This document shows, one piece after another, positions 1 to 8,077 of a stretch of DNA of 24,746 bases. The position numbers and the translations under genes are program-made. The notes beneath the pieces were generated by a model that was not told where the DNA came from, made no database searches, and saw nothing but the letters and a program-made list of their open reading frames with translations. The first letter of the stretch is position 1. Each line of letters begins with the position of its first letter. This DNA is from Dehalococcoidia bacterium. GTDB taxonomy: Bacteria; Chloroflexota; Dehalococcoidia; Dehalococcoidales; JAUXAE01. The stretch covers positions 1-24,746 of the forward strand of contig DAOUZU010000005.1 of assembly GCA_030665535.1 (NCBI GenBank), written 5' to 3'.

Positions 1-1
1 C

Positions 2-976
2 GTGGACGAACTGGTGACCAACTGCGGCTATGACGAGATATCGCTGCTATCTCTCTCCACCAGCGACTACACGGATATCGAAGGGCTGGTAGCCCGCCTG
101 GGCAGCCGCCTGCGCGAGGGCAACCTGGCCCTGTCGCTGCCCAGCCTGCGTATCAGCCAGTCATCGGTCAGGCTTATAAACTCGCTGCCGACACGGCGCC
201 GCAGCGGCCTCACCTTCGCCCCGGAGGCAGCCAGCCTCCGCCTGCAGCTGGTTATCAACAAGGTCACCTCCGATGAAGAGCTCACGGCCATGGCCACGGC
301 GGCCATAGAGAGTGGCCGGACAACTCTCAAGCTCTACTTCATGCTGGGCCTGCCCACCGAAACGATGGAAGACGTTGACGCCATCGCCGAGACGATAAAC
401 AGGCTGCGCGCCCTGGGTAAGAAAGCGCCGCAACGCCGGCCGCAACTACGCGTCAGCCTGGCCACTTTCATACCCAAGCCGCACACCCCCTTCCAGTGGG
501 TGGCCCAGGACGATGAAGAGGTACTTCAGGCCAAGTTCGAGCGTCTACGGCAAGGGGTTGGGCGCCGCGGCGTCCGGCTTTCCTTCCAGGAGCCCAAGAT
601 GAGCCTTATCGAGGCGGTGCTTTCTCGCGGCGACCGGCGTACGGGCAAGGTCATCCACCGCGCCTGGCAGCTGGGTTCAACCTTCGACGCCTGGAGCGAA
701 CGCTTCAACTACCAGAACTGGCTCAAGGCCCTTGACGAGGCCTGCCTTGAACCCGGCTTCTACGCCCACCGGCAGCGACCCCTGGATGAGATACTGCCCT
801 GGGCCCATATAGACCCTGGGGTGACGGCCGCCTATCTCAAGAAGGAGTACCGGCGCGCCCTGGCCGGCCAGGAAACAGCCGATTGCCGCAACAACGAATG
901 CTATGTCTGCGGCTTAGAGGAAAGCCAGCCGCAGTGCCGGGATAAGTTCAGCCGGCTTACTCAAAACAGGCGATAG
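2..976 (+). CDS. B12-binding-type radical SAM protein, C-terminal part (5' truncated by window)
   Basis: The visible 324 residues are the C-terminal part of a radical SAM enzyme of the type that usually carries an N-terminal cobalamin-binding domain (the family often called TIGR03960). The TFAPEA block near residue 71, the following VINK segment and KLYFMLGLPTET near residue 110 are typical of the second half of the SAM barrel. After it come the HIDPGV segment and a terminal cysteine cluster (CRNNECYVCG), also typical. The CxxxCxxC iron-sulfur motif and the B12 domain should lie upstream of the window, so the GTG at position 2 is only the window edge and not a proven start. The gene converges on gyrA, and the two coding ends overlap by 20 bp (957-976). 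The substrate is unknown; some relatives are annotated as acting in RNA modification, which is not shown here. Confidence 0.88.
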   Translation: MDELVTNCGYDEISLLSLSTSDYTDIEGLVARLGSRLREGNLALSLPSLRISQSSVRLINSLPTRRRSGLTFAPEAASLRLQLVINKVTSDEELTAMATAAIESGRTTLKLYFMLGLPTETMEDVDAIAETINRLRALGKKAPQRRPQLRVSLATFIPKPHTPFQWVAQDDEEVLQAKFERLRQGVGRRGVRLSFQEPKMSLIEAVLSRGDRRTGKVIHRAWQLGSTFDAWSERFNYQNWLKALDEACLEPGFYAHRQRPLDEILPWAHIDPGVTAAYLKKEYRRALAGQETADCRNNECYVCGLEESQPQCRDKFSRLTQNRR

Positions 977-3395
977 CTACCACCCTGTCGCCCTCGTCCA
1001 GGCGCATCAGTTTGACGCCCTGGGTGCTCCTGCCCTGTATGGCAATGCCCTTGGTGGGGTCTTTCTCACTTACCGGGGTGCGGGTGACGATGCCGGCGGC
1101 GGAGATGATCATAAGCTGTTGTGAGGCGGCCACCACCTTGGCGGCAGTCACCTCACCCGTCTTTTCCATCACCTTGAAGGTCCTCACGCCGCTGCCGCCG
1201 CGGTGCTGCCGGGGGTACTGGTCTACCGGCGTCAGCTTGCCGCTGCCGTAGGCCGTTACCGTCAGCACGTAGCAGTCAGGGCAGATCGTACACATACTGA
1301 CTACCCTATCGTCAGCGGCCAGGCGAATAGCGCGCACACCGCCCGATGCCCTCAAGGAAGCTCGCAGGCTGGACACGGTGAAGCGGATGGATTGGCCCAT
1401 GCGGGTGACAAAAACGAGGTCGTCCTCGTCGGTGGCCAGCTGGGCGGCCACGAGCTCCTCGTCGGCGGGCAGGTCCATGGCGATGAGGCCATTGGCCCGC
1501 ACCTGGGCGAACTTGTCCAGGGCCGTCTTCTTGACCTCGCCGCCGCTGGTGGCCATCAGCAAGTAATGATCCGCCTTGAACTGGCTCAAAGCGATGATGG
1601 CGGTGACCTTCTCTTCCTCGGCCACCGGGAAGATGTTGACCACCGCCAGGCCTTTGGCCACGCGGGAGCTGTCCGAGGGGATTTCATAGCATTTGATGCT
1701 GAATATCTTGCCCCGGCTGGTGAAAAAGAGCAGCGTATCGTGGGTATCGGCCACTGTCAGCAGCCGCACCGCGTCCTGCTCACGGGTCACCATGCCGATG
1801 ACGCCCCGGCCACCACGATGCTGCACCCGGTAAGCCTTCGAGGCTACCCTCTTGACGAAGCCGCGATTGCTCAGGGTAACCACCATCCGCTGGTGCGGTA
1901 TGAGGTCCTCATCACTGAACTCGATAATCCCCTGCTCGATAATCTCGGTGCGCCGGGGATTATCGTATTTGGCCCTCGTCTCCGCCGTTTCCTCTTTGAT
2001 AAGCTCCATAACCCGCCTGGAGCTGGCCAGCAGGCCTTCCAGATAGGCAATGGTGCGCAGCACCTCGGCATATTCGCTGAGCAGCTTGTTGCGCTCCAGG
2101 GAGGCCAGCCGCCTCAGCTGCATATCCAGGATGGCCTGCGCCTGCGCCTTGGAAAGACCGAATTCCTCGCTGAGGTTGCCCCGGGCCTCCTCGGCGTTCC
2201 TGGACTTACGAATGATGGCTATAACCCGGTCTATGTTGTCCAGGGCGATTTTCAGGCCCTCCAGGATGTGGGCCCGGTTTTTGGCCACTTTAAGGTCAAA
2301 CCGGGAGCGCCGCGTGATTACCCGGCGCCGGAAGTCTATGTAGTGCTTTAACGCTTCCTTGAGGCTTATCACCCGGGGCTGGCCGTCAACCAGGGCCAGC
2401 ATGTTGACGAAGAAGGCCGACTGCATGGCCGTATGTTTGTACAGCCCGTTCAGCACCTGCTGTTGCAGGGCCTCCCTCTTCAACTCAATGACGATGCGCA
2501 TACCCTGGCGGTCGGACTCATCGCGCAGCTCGGCTATGCCGGTAATTTTTTTCTCTTTGACCAGCAGGGCGATACGGCCCACCAGGGCCGCCTTGTTCGT
2601 CTGGTATGGTAGCTCGGTAACCACTATCTGGCGGCGGCCAGCTTCCTGGGCGTCGGCGGTATAGGCCCGCGCCCGGACCACAATCTTGCCGTGGCCTGTG
2701 GCATAGGCGCTCTGGATGCCCTCCCGCCCCATAATGAGGCCACCGGTGGGGAAATCCGGCCCCCTGATGATTTTGGTCAGGTCTTCAATGGTGGCCTGGG
2801 GATTATCGATGAGATAGGCGATGGCGTCGCACACCTCACCCGGGTTGTGCGGCGGGATGTTGGTGGCCATACCCACGGCGATGCCGGAGCTGCCGTTTAT
2901 CAATAAATTGGGTATACGGGCCGGCAACACGGTGGGTTCCTTGAGGCTGGCGTCGAAGTTAGGCATAAAGTCTACCGTGTCTTTGTCTATATCCGCCAGC
3001 ATCTGCTCGGCTAGCTCGGTCAGCCGCGCCTCCGTGTAGCGCATAGCCGCCGGCGGGTCGGCATCTACGCTGCCGAAGTTGCCCTGACCGTCTACGAGCG
3101 GAGCGCGGGCGGCGAAATCCTGGGCCATGCGCACCATAGCGTCGTAGACGGAGGTGTCCCCGTGAGGGTGGTACTTTCCCAGCACCTCACCGACGATGCG
3201 GGCGCTCTTCTTGTGGGGGCTGTTGTGGGCCAGCCCCAGGCCGTGCATGGCATAGAGAATACGGCGGTGTACCGGCTTCAAGCCGTCACGCACGTCGGGC
3301 AGGGCCCGGGAGACGATGACGCTCATAGCGTAGTCAAGATATGAGCTTTTCATCTCGTCTTCAATAGCTATCGGACGGGTATTACCTAGCACCAT
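957..3395 (-). CDS. gyrA: DNA gyrase subunit A
   Basis: This is the breakage-reunion subunit of gyrase, which works with GyrB to introduce negative supercoils. The 812-aa length is usual. The N-terminal winged-helix and tower domains run from IEDEMKSSYLDYAMSVIVSR onward. The active-site tyrosine is Y120 in AAMRYTEARL. The quinolone-resistance region reads HPHGDTSVYD, with Thr81 at the E. coli Ser83 position and Asp85 at the Asp87 position; Thr there is common in wild-type gyrases. The C-terminal pinwheel has a GyrA-box, QHRGGRG near residue 525, which favours gyrase over topoisomerase IV. A related QHRGGSG occurs near residue 725. The ATG start has GGAGG ten bases upstream. That Shine-Dalgarno sits inside the last codons of the TPR gene, whose stop is 5 bp away, so the two are probably translationally coupled. 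The 3' end overlaps the convergent radical SAM gene. Confidence 0.97.
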   Translation of the reverse strand: MVLGNTRPIAIEDEMKSSYLDYAMSVIVSRALPDVRDGLKPVHRRILYAMHGLGLAHNSPHKKSARIVGEVLGKYHPHGDTSVYDAMVRMAQDFAARAPLVDGQGNFGSVDADPPAAMRYTEARLTELAEQMLADIDKDTVDFMPNFDASLKEPTVLPARIPNLLINGSSGIAVGMATNIPPHNPGEVCDAIAYLIDNPQATIEDLTKIIRGPDFPTGGLIMGREGIQSAYATGHGKIVVRARAYTADAQEAGRRQIVVTELPYQTNKAALVGRIALLVKEKKITGIAELRDESDRQGMRIVIELKREALQQQVLNGLYKHTAMQSAFFVNMLALVDGQPRVISLKEALKHYIDFRRRVITRRSRFDLKVAKNRAHILEGLKIALDNIDRVIAIIRKSRNAEEARGNLSEEFGLSKAQAQAILDMQLRRLASLERNKLLSEYAEVLRTIAYLEGLLASSRRVMELIKEETAETRAKYDNPRRTEIIEQGIIEFSDEDLIPHQRMVVTLSNRGFVKRVASKAYRVQHRGGRGVIGMVTREQDAVRLLTVADTHDTLLFFTSRGKIFSIKCYEIPSDSSRVAKGLAVVNIFPVAEEEKVTAIIALSQFKADHYLLMATSGGEVKKTALDKFAQVRANGLIAMDLPADEELVAAQLATDEDDLVFVTRMGQSIRFTVSSLRASLRASGGVRAIRLAADDRVVSMCTICPDCYVLTVTAYGSGKLTPVDQYPRQHRGGSGVRTFKVMEKTGEVTAAKVVAASQQLMIISAAGIVTRTPVSEKDPTKGIAIQGRSTQGVKLMRLDEGDRVVAIACFE

Positions 3396-3400
3396 ATCGA

Positions 3401-4246
3401 TTAAACCTCCAGTTCCTCTTCATCGTCATCGTCTTGGTTGGGCTCAGCGGCTTCCAGTGTCTCCGCGGAGTGTCCTTCCTCCTCGCCCTCTTCCCCGGCC
3501 TCTACGTGTAATTCAGGCTCCCCGCCAACGCTTTCATCGTAGACTTGGCGCTGCGCCGGGCTGAAATAGGGCTTCAACTTGGAAAAGCCCTTGGCCGGGA
3601 AGGAGAGCTGATCCGCCTGGGAAGGGTGCTGGTACACCTCACGGATTATTATCGTCAGGTGGCTCTCCGAGGAGCTGATGACCGTGGCCGCATAGCGGTT
3701 GCCGCCGTTCATCAACTTGATCAGCCGCTGGCTGTAGCGCGGTTCCACCCGGCCCAGATACTCAGGCGAGGTGACGCCCTCAACTATCAGTGAGCTATCG
3801 CTAATACGCAGGTTGACGCTGGCTCCGGCCACCACCTCGGCCAGCACCTCTTTCGGCGCCAGCCGGTGCAGATTAACCACCCCCGCCTTGCCCGTCTCCT
3901 CAATAAAAACGCGCGGCTCCACCCGCTGGCTGTGCTCCCGGGGCGGGCCCTTGGTGGCGGCCGTTTCCTTCAAGTGGGAAAGGCGGCGCAGGTTCTTCTC
4001 AGCGATGGCGTTATAAGGGTCAAGCTTCTTGGCGCGCCGGTAGAACTCTTTAGCCTGGGTGTACTCCCCCAGTTCCATATGGGCCCGCCCGAGACGGTTA
4101 TAGGCATCGACATCTTTGGGGAACTCCTCAATTATGCCCCTGTTGACGGCCGCCGCCTCACGCCAGCGTCCCTCCATGGCCAGGGCGATGGCCTGCTTGG
4201 AGTTGTGCCGCCTTTGCCTTACCTGTTCCTCTTCCTGGTGAAGCAC
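3401..4246 (-). CDS. TPR-repeat protein with acidic tail, upstream of gyrA
   Basis: A 281-aa soluble protein. Residues ~13-95 contain two or three tetratricopeptide repeats (for example the helix pair around DVDAYNRLGRAHMELGEYTQ followed by AKEFYRRAKKLDP). The middle (~110-235) is a mixed alpha/beta region I do not recognise. The last ~35 residues are almost all acidic, ending DDDDEEELEV. TPRs usually mediate protein-protein contacts; the partner is unknown. The start is taken as GTG because GGGAGGGAAC lies 4 bp upstream and a promoter lies just beyond it. The gene is first in a two-gene unit with gyrA and only 5 bp from it, so a link with gyrase or nucleoid function is possible, but that is inference from position only. 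The acidic tail could mimic nucleic acid or bind basic proteins. Confidence 0.85.
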   Translation of the reverse strand: MLHQEEEQVRQRRHNSKQAIALAMEGRWREAAAVNRGIIEEFPKDVDAYNRLGRAHMELGEYTQAKEFYRRAKKLDPYNAIAEKNLRRLSHLKETAATKGPPREHSQRVEPRVFIEETGKAGVVNLHRLAPKEVLAEVVAGASVNLRISDSSLIVEGVTSPEYLGRVEPRYSQRLIKLMNGGNRYAATVISSSESHLTIIIREVYQHPSQADQLSFPAKGFSKLKPYFSPAQRQVYDESVGGEPELHVEAGEEGEEEGHSAETLEAAEPNQDDDDEEELEV

Positions 4247-4289
4247 TAAAGTTCCCTCCCGGTGCGTTAACCGGATTTAGTAGTCCAAT

Positions 4290-4318
4290 ATATTACCCCA
4301 GTAGAAACGACAAGACAA
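4290..4318 (-). promoter_or_regulatory. Promoter of the TPR protein-gyrA unit
   Basis: Read on the minus strand: -35 TTGTCT (4313-4318), a 17-bp spacer, and -10 TAATAT (4290-4295). It lies 43 bp upstream of the GTG start and points away from the NifU-like gene, so the intergenic space holds two back-to-back sigma-70-type promoters. Confidence 0.6.
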
Positions 4319-4344
4319 GTCTAAAAACGGACCGCTGGTGTAAA

Positions 4345-4373
4345 TTGACAAGATACTTCCACTATGCTAATTT
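4345..4373 (+). promoter_or_regulatory. Promoter of the NifU-like gene
   Basis: -35 TTGACA (4345-4350), a spacer of exactly 17 bp, and -10 TAATTT (4368-4373) preceded by TGC, an extended -10. This is one of the strongest consensus promoters in the window. The expected transcript starts near 4380. A perfect 6-bp hairpin follows (GCCTCT at 4386-4391, loop TCGC, AGAGGC at 4396-4401), which would sit almost at the 5' end of the mRNA just ahead of the Shine-Dalgarno. Confidence 0.72.
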
Positions 4374-4420
4374 TAAGTGTTTTTAGCCTCTTCGCAGAGG
4401 CAACCAAGAAGGAGTGAACA

Positions 4421-4642
4421 ATGCGGGAAAAAGTGGTGGCTGCACTGGATAAAATAAGGCCGGCTCTTAAGGCCGACGGCGGCGATGTTGAACTGGTTGA
4501 CGTAAAGGACGGCGTGGTGACGGTGAGGCTGACAGGTGCCTGTGCCGGCTGTCCCATGTCCATCATGACACTCAAGAACGGGATTGAAAGAATAGTCATG
4601 CAGGAAGTCCCCGAAGTTAAAGAGGTCATCGCCGCCGAGTAA
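4421..4642 (+). CDS. NifU-like Fe-S cluster scaffold protein (NFU domain)
   Basis: A 73-aa stand-alone NFU domain. These proteins assemble and deliver [4Fe-4S] clusters to client enzymes, using one CxxC per monomer in a homodimer. Here the motif is CAGC at residues 41-44 within GACAGCPMSIMTLKNGIE, and the start KIRPALKADGGDVELV is diagnostic. There is no N-terminal IscU-like or A-type domain, so it is the minimal form. The ATG has AAGGAG six bases upstream. It is transcribed alone from its own promoter, between two leftward units, and converges on lysC with only 13 bp between stops. The radical SAM enzyme in the window could be a client, but nothing in the sequence shows that. Confidence 0.93.
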   Translation: MREKVVAALDKIRPALKADGGDVELVDVKDGVVTVRLTGACAGCPMSIMTLKNGIERIVMQEVPEVKEVIAAE

Positions 4643-4655
4643 CCAGCCCCGGCCC

Positions 4656-5876
4656 CTATTCCCCGGACTCCAGCTCAAAGGCGCGGTGCAGGACCGTAGC
4701 CGCCTCTTTTACCTTGGCCTCATCAATGATGCAGGTTATCCTTATCTCCGAGGTGGTAATGAGCTGGATGTTAATCCCCTTATCGCTCAAGGCGCTGAAC
4801 ATCTTGGCGGCATAGCCGGGTGCGTTCAGCATCCCGGTGCCGATAATACTTATCTTGCCCACGTTCGTGTCGCTCAGGTACTGCCTGGCGCCGATTTGCC
4901 CGGCGATAGGCTCTACCACCGCCATCGCCCTTGCCAGGTCCCCCTTGGCTATGGTGAAGGTAAGGTCGGTAATATTATCAATACTGGCGTTCTGGACGAT
5001 GTTGTCCACGCTGACGCCGGCTTCGGCCAGGGGCTGGAAGACGGCGGCGGCAATGCCCGGCCTGTCGGGGACGCCGACAATCGTAACCTTGGCCACATGA
5101 ACATCGTGGGCGATGCCCCTCACTTTGTTGCGTACTTCCATAGATACCCCTCCGTGAATTAATGTGCCCGGCCCGCCACCGGCGCTTGCGGCCACCAGGA
5201 TGGGGATGTCGTAAAGCTCTCCCAGCTCAACGGCCCGGTTATGCAGGACGCGGGCACCGAAGGTGGAAAGCTCCAGCATCTCCTCATAGCTAATCTCTGC
5301 GATGGGGTGCGCCTCAGGCACTAGACGGGGGTCGGCAGTATAGACGCCGGCAACATCGGTGTATATCTTGCACATTTCAGCACCCAGGCTGGCCGCCAGG
5401 GCCACCGCCGTCGTGTCTGAGCCGCCGCGGCCCAGCGTGGTTATATCCATCTCCTCGGTAATCCCCTGGAAGCCGGCCACGATGACGATGTTACCCTTTT
5501 CCAGCTCGGTCACCAGCCTTTTGGAGTCAATCGCCTTGATGCGGGCGCCGCTGAATGCGGTGTCGGTGCGGATGCCGGCCTGGGCGCCGCTTAGGCTGAT
5601 GGCGGCGTAGCCCAGGTTCTTGAGGGCCATAGCCAGCAGCGTTGAGGAGACCGTTTCACCGGTGGAGAGGAGCACGTCCAACTCGCGGCCGTCGTGGTGC
5701 TCGGCCACCTGATAGGCCAGCTTAATCAGTTCATCGGTGGTATCACCCATGGCCGAGACGACAACCACCACCCGGTGCCCCTTGTCCCTGGCAGCGGCGA
5801 TGCGCCCAGCCACCTGCTTTATCTGGGCGGCATCGGCCACGGAAGAGCCACCGTATTTCTGCACTATTATAGACAT
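4656..5876 (-). CDS. lysC: Aspartate kinase
   Basis: Phosphorylates L-aspartate with ATP, the first step toward lysine, threonine, methionine and diaminopimelate. The 406-aa length matches the monofunctional class with a kinase domain and two ACT domains. The signature KYGGSSV is at residues 7-13, with further kinase-domain blocks STGE and GRGGSDTTAVALA. The ACT region begins around residue 265 (VTIVGVPDRPG) and the second ACT around 342 (KISIIGTGM), the likely site of end-product feedback. The ATG start is preceded by AAAGG. It is 58 bp downstream of apgM on the same strand with no evident promoter between them, so the pair is probably co-transcribed. No fused homoserine dehydrogenase is present. 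Confidence 0.96.
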   Translation of the reverse strand: MSIIVQKYGGSSVADAAQIKQVAGRIAAARDKGHRVVVVVSAMGDTTDELIKLAYQVAEHHDGRELDVLLSTGETVSSTLLAMALKNLGYAAISLSGAQAGIRTDTAFSGARIKAIDSKRLVTELEKGNIVIVAGFQGITEEMDITTLGRGGSDTTAVALAASLGAEMCKIYTDVAGVYTADPRLVPEAHPIAEISYEEMLELSTFGARVLHNRAVELGELYDIPILVAASAGGGPGTLIHGGVSMEVRNKVRGIAHDVHVAKVTIVGVPDRPGIAAAVFQPLAEAGVSVDNIVQNASIDNITDLTFTIAKGDLARAMAVVEPIAGQIGARQYLSDTNVGKISIIGTGMLNAPGYAAKMFSALSDKGINIQLITTSEIRITCIIDEAKVKEAATVLHRAFELESGE

Positions 5877-5934
5877 CTGATATACCTTTGCCCTGACCCG
5901 CTTTCAATGCCTTTTTCCGACAAGCCCACCCCGT

Positions 5935-7125
5935 TCAATCGACCCCCACCAGCCGGCCCATGATATTATAGCCCTTCTCCAGAAAAAGGCCAGTCTTCCC
6001 GGCCTCGGCCTCGCTGAAGGCGGCGGCGCCGTTGGCGGCAATGCCCGGCCCCCAGAGGAGAAAGGGTACCGGCTCGCCGATGTGGCGACGGGTCTCTACC
6101 GGCGTGGGGTGGTCCGGCATAATCAGCAGCCTGAGCTTATCACCGGCATAGGCGCGGAGCCTGGCTACCATATCGCTGTCCACCCTCTCTATGGCAGATA
6201 TCTTATCGGCCACGGAACCGGAATGGGCGGCCTCGTCCGGGGCCTCAACGTGGATGACCACCAGGTCATGGTCGTCCAGGGCTCTAAGCGCCCCCTCCAC
6301 CTGGGCGGAGTAATCGTTATCCGCGCCGTCGCTTACGCCGGTAATGTTAAGTATGTGCATACCCATCATCCCACCCAGGCCGCGTAGCAGGTCAACGCCA
6401 GAGGTCAGGGCCACCCTCTCTCCATATACATCCTTGAAGGCCGGCATATCGGGAATAAGGCCGCTGCCCCAGAAGAGCCATAGCATCGTCGCCGGTATAG
6501 CGCCGCGGGCGCGGCGGGCCATATTCACCGGGTGCTCCTTAAGCACCGCTTCCGAGGCTGCCATCAGTTCCCTGAGGAAGGCGCTCCCCCGGCCCTGGGG
6601 CAGGTACCCGGCGATGGGCTCATCCGGTATATCGTGCGGCGGCATGCACACGGCCTCAAGTGTCTCCGGGTGGCCCTTTAGCTTTAAGAGATGGCGGTAG
6701 CTAATGCCGGGATAGAAGCGCACCGCATCACTGCCCAACTCTTTGTTCAGCGCTCCTATCAGTTCGGCGGTCTCGCCGGTGCTTATGTGGCCTGAGCTAT
6801 AGCTCCACATGCGGCCATCCTTAACCGCCACCAGGTTAGCCCGGAAGACGGCTTCGTCATCGCCGACGGGTATGCCCATGCTCCTGGCCTCAATACCGGC
6901 CCGTCCGCCGTAGTAAACTTGAGGGTCATAGCCTAAAAGCGACATGCAGGCGCAGGCGCTGGAGGCTTCCATTCCTTCCGGCACGGTGGCGGCCAGCCCC
7001 AACTCCCCTGCGGCAGCCAGGTCGTCCAGGTGGGGCGTCCGGGCCAGCTCCAGAGATGTCTGACCGCCGTGCTCTTTTAGCGGCCAGCCGGCGGCGCCGT
7101 CAATTATCAGTACAATGTATTTCAT
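5935..7125 (-). CDS. apgM: 2,3-bisphosphoglycerate-independent phosphoglycerate mutase, archaeal type
   Basis: Interconverts 3- and 2-phosphoglycerate in glycolysis and gluconeogenesis. The 396-aa protein belongs to the alkaline-phosphatase superfamily and has the short archaeal-type (aPGAM) architecture, not the ~510-aa bacterial GpmI. The N-terminal metal motif is MKYIVLIIDGAAGWP. The SLLGYDP block with YYGGRAGIEA follows near residue 62. The C-terminal metal ligands are in APDEAAHSGS (~292) and MPDHPTP (~335). A homoserine-kinase-like role has been suggested for some distant members, which is notable because lysC is immediately downstream, but the motifs fit PGAM best. The Shine-Dalgarno GGGAG is only 3 bp from the ATG, unusually close, yet the family N-terminus fixes the start. 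Confidence 0.9.
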   Translation of the reverse strand: MKYIVLIIDGAAGWPLKEHGGQTSLELARTPHLDDLAAAGELGLAATVPEGMEASSACACMSLLGYDPQVYYGGRAGIEARSMGIPVGDDEAVFRANLVAVKDGRMWSYSSGHISTGETAELIGALNKELGSDAVRFYPGISYRHLLKLKGHPETLEAVCMPPHDIPDEPIAGYLPQGRGSAFLRELMAASEAVLKEHPVNMARRARGAIPATMLWLFWGSGLIPDMPAFKDVYGERVALTSGVDLLRGLGGMMGMHILNITGVSDGADNDYSAQVEGALRALDDHDLVVIHVEAPDEAAHSGSVADKISAIERVDSDMVARLRAYAGDKLRLLIMPDHPTPVETRRHIGEPVPFLLWGPGIAANGAAAFSEAEAGKTGLFLEKGYNIMGRLVGVD

Positions 7126-7179
7126 AAACTCCCATGTGACTATTAATCAGCCTCACCCCCTGTTTCCCCCTCTCCAATC

Positions 7180-7208
7180 TTGCCCTAATAACCCAATCTG
7201 TCTATAAT
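7180..7208 (+). promoter_or_regulatory. Promoter of tRNA-Pro
   Basis: -35 TTGCCC (7180-7185), a 17-bp spacer, and a perfect -10 TATAAT (7203-7208). Transcription would start about 2-4 bases before the mature tRNA 5' end at 7218, so the primary transcript has almost no leader. The same TTGCCC -35 recurs upstream of rel. Confidence 0.75.
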
Positions 7209-7217
7209 ATCAACTGG

Positions 7218-7295
<78 letters not shown>

Positions 7296-7297
7296 TA

Positions 7298-8077
7298 TTA
7301 CCCCACCTTCCCCTTCGCTTCGTCCCACAGCCTGTTCTGCTCGTCAAACGATAGCTTTTCGAAGTTTAGCCCCCGCTTGTGGCAGATTTCCTCCATGGCA
7401 GCGAAGCGGCCAAAAAAGCGGCGATTGCCCCGGCGCAGGGCGGCCTCCAAGCCTATGCCCTGGCGGCGGGCGATGTTGGCCAGGGTGAAGAGAATGTCGC
7501 CGTACTCGGCTTCCATCTCCTCCCGGCCCTCCGCCTGCCCCAGCTCCCGCACCTCCTCGGCCAGCTTCTCTAATACTCCTTCGTCTTCGTCCCAGTCAAA
7601 GCCCACCCGGGCTACCCGGGCCTGTACCTCCTGGCTGTAGGCCAGGGCTGGCATATCCGGCGGCACACCAGCCAGCATAGAGGCATCTTCAGCCCGCTCC
7701 TTCTTCTTGAGGGCCTCCCAGTTGGCCAGCACCTGGTCGGCATCGCCAGCCTCAGCGTCGCCGAAGACATGGGGGTGGCGGCGGATGAGCTTGGCGTTTA
7801 TGCCGCGGATGACATCAGCCAACTCGAACTCCCCGGCTTCTTCAGCAACCCGGGCGTGGAAGACTATCTGCATCAACAAGTCGCCCAGTTCCACACAGAG
7901 GCGGCCGTTGTCGGCCTCGTCCAGGGCCTCCAGAACCTCGTAGCACTCCTCAAGGAGCCCCTCCCGCAGCGAGCGATGGGTCTGCTTCCTGTCCCAGGGG
8001 CAGCCGTCCGGGCCTCTTAAGTAGGCGATTATCTCAACGAGGGAGGAGAAGCTTTCCAGATCCTTTGGCAGGGACAA
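7298..8077 (-). CDS. mazG: Nucleoside triphosphate pyrophosphohydrolase MazG
   Basis: Hydrolyses (d)NTPs to monophosphate and pyrophosphate. It is a house-cleaning enzyme also linked to ppGpp turnover and to removal of damaged nucleotides. The 259-aa protein has two MazG domains. The N-terminal one carries LRGPDGCPWDRKQTHRSL (from ~residue 19), the metal-binding LLEECYEVLEALDE and the ELGDLLMQIVFHA block. The second carries LAEEVRELGQAE and EYGDILFTLANIARR (~200). The start is a TTG: GGAGG lies 5 bp upstream (GGAGGTTTGA then TTG), and no better ATG fits the family N-terminus. The 5' end abuts, and its ribosome-binding site is embedded in, the remnant of a zinc metallopeptidase gene on the same strand, so mazG is probably transcribed from the fmt promoter. 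Confidence 0.93.
   Translation of the reverse strand: MSLPKDLESFSSLVEIIAYLRGPDGCPWDRKQTHRSLREGLLEECYEVLEALDEADNGRLCVELGDLLMQIVFHARVAEEAGEFELADVIRGINAKLIRRHPHVFGDAEAGDADQVLANWEALKKKERAEDASMLAGVPPDMPALAYSQEVQARVARVGFDWDEDEGVLEKLAEEVRELGQAEGREEMEAEYGDILFTLANIARRQGIGLEAALRRGNRRFFGRFAAMEEICHKRGLNFEKLSFDEQNRLWDEAKGKVG

Noticed and set aside
1203..2351. A 382-codon open frame on the plus strand inside gyrA
   Set aside because: It lies entirely antisense to a clear gyrA, has no ribosome-binding site and its translation is low-complexity and lacks any fold-like pattern. Long antisense frames are expected in GC-rich genes.
2399..3395. Quinolone-resistance mutation in GyrA (Thr at the Ser83 position)
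   Set aside because: Thr is the wild-type residue at this position in various bacteria and Asp is kept at position 87, so no resistance can be inferred.
4386..4401. Hairpin ahead of the NifU-like gene as a terminator or riboswitch
   Set aside because: There is no T-run after the stem, and it is too small and simple for any riboswitch class I know. Kept only as a 5' hairpin within the promoter note.
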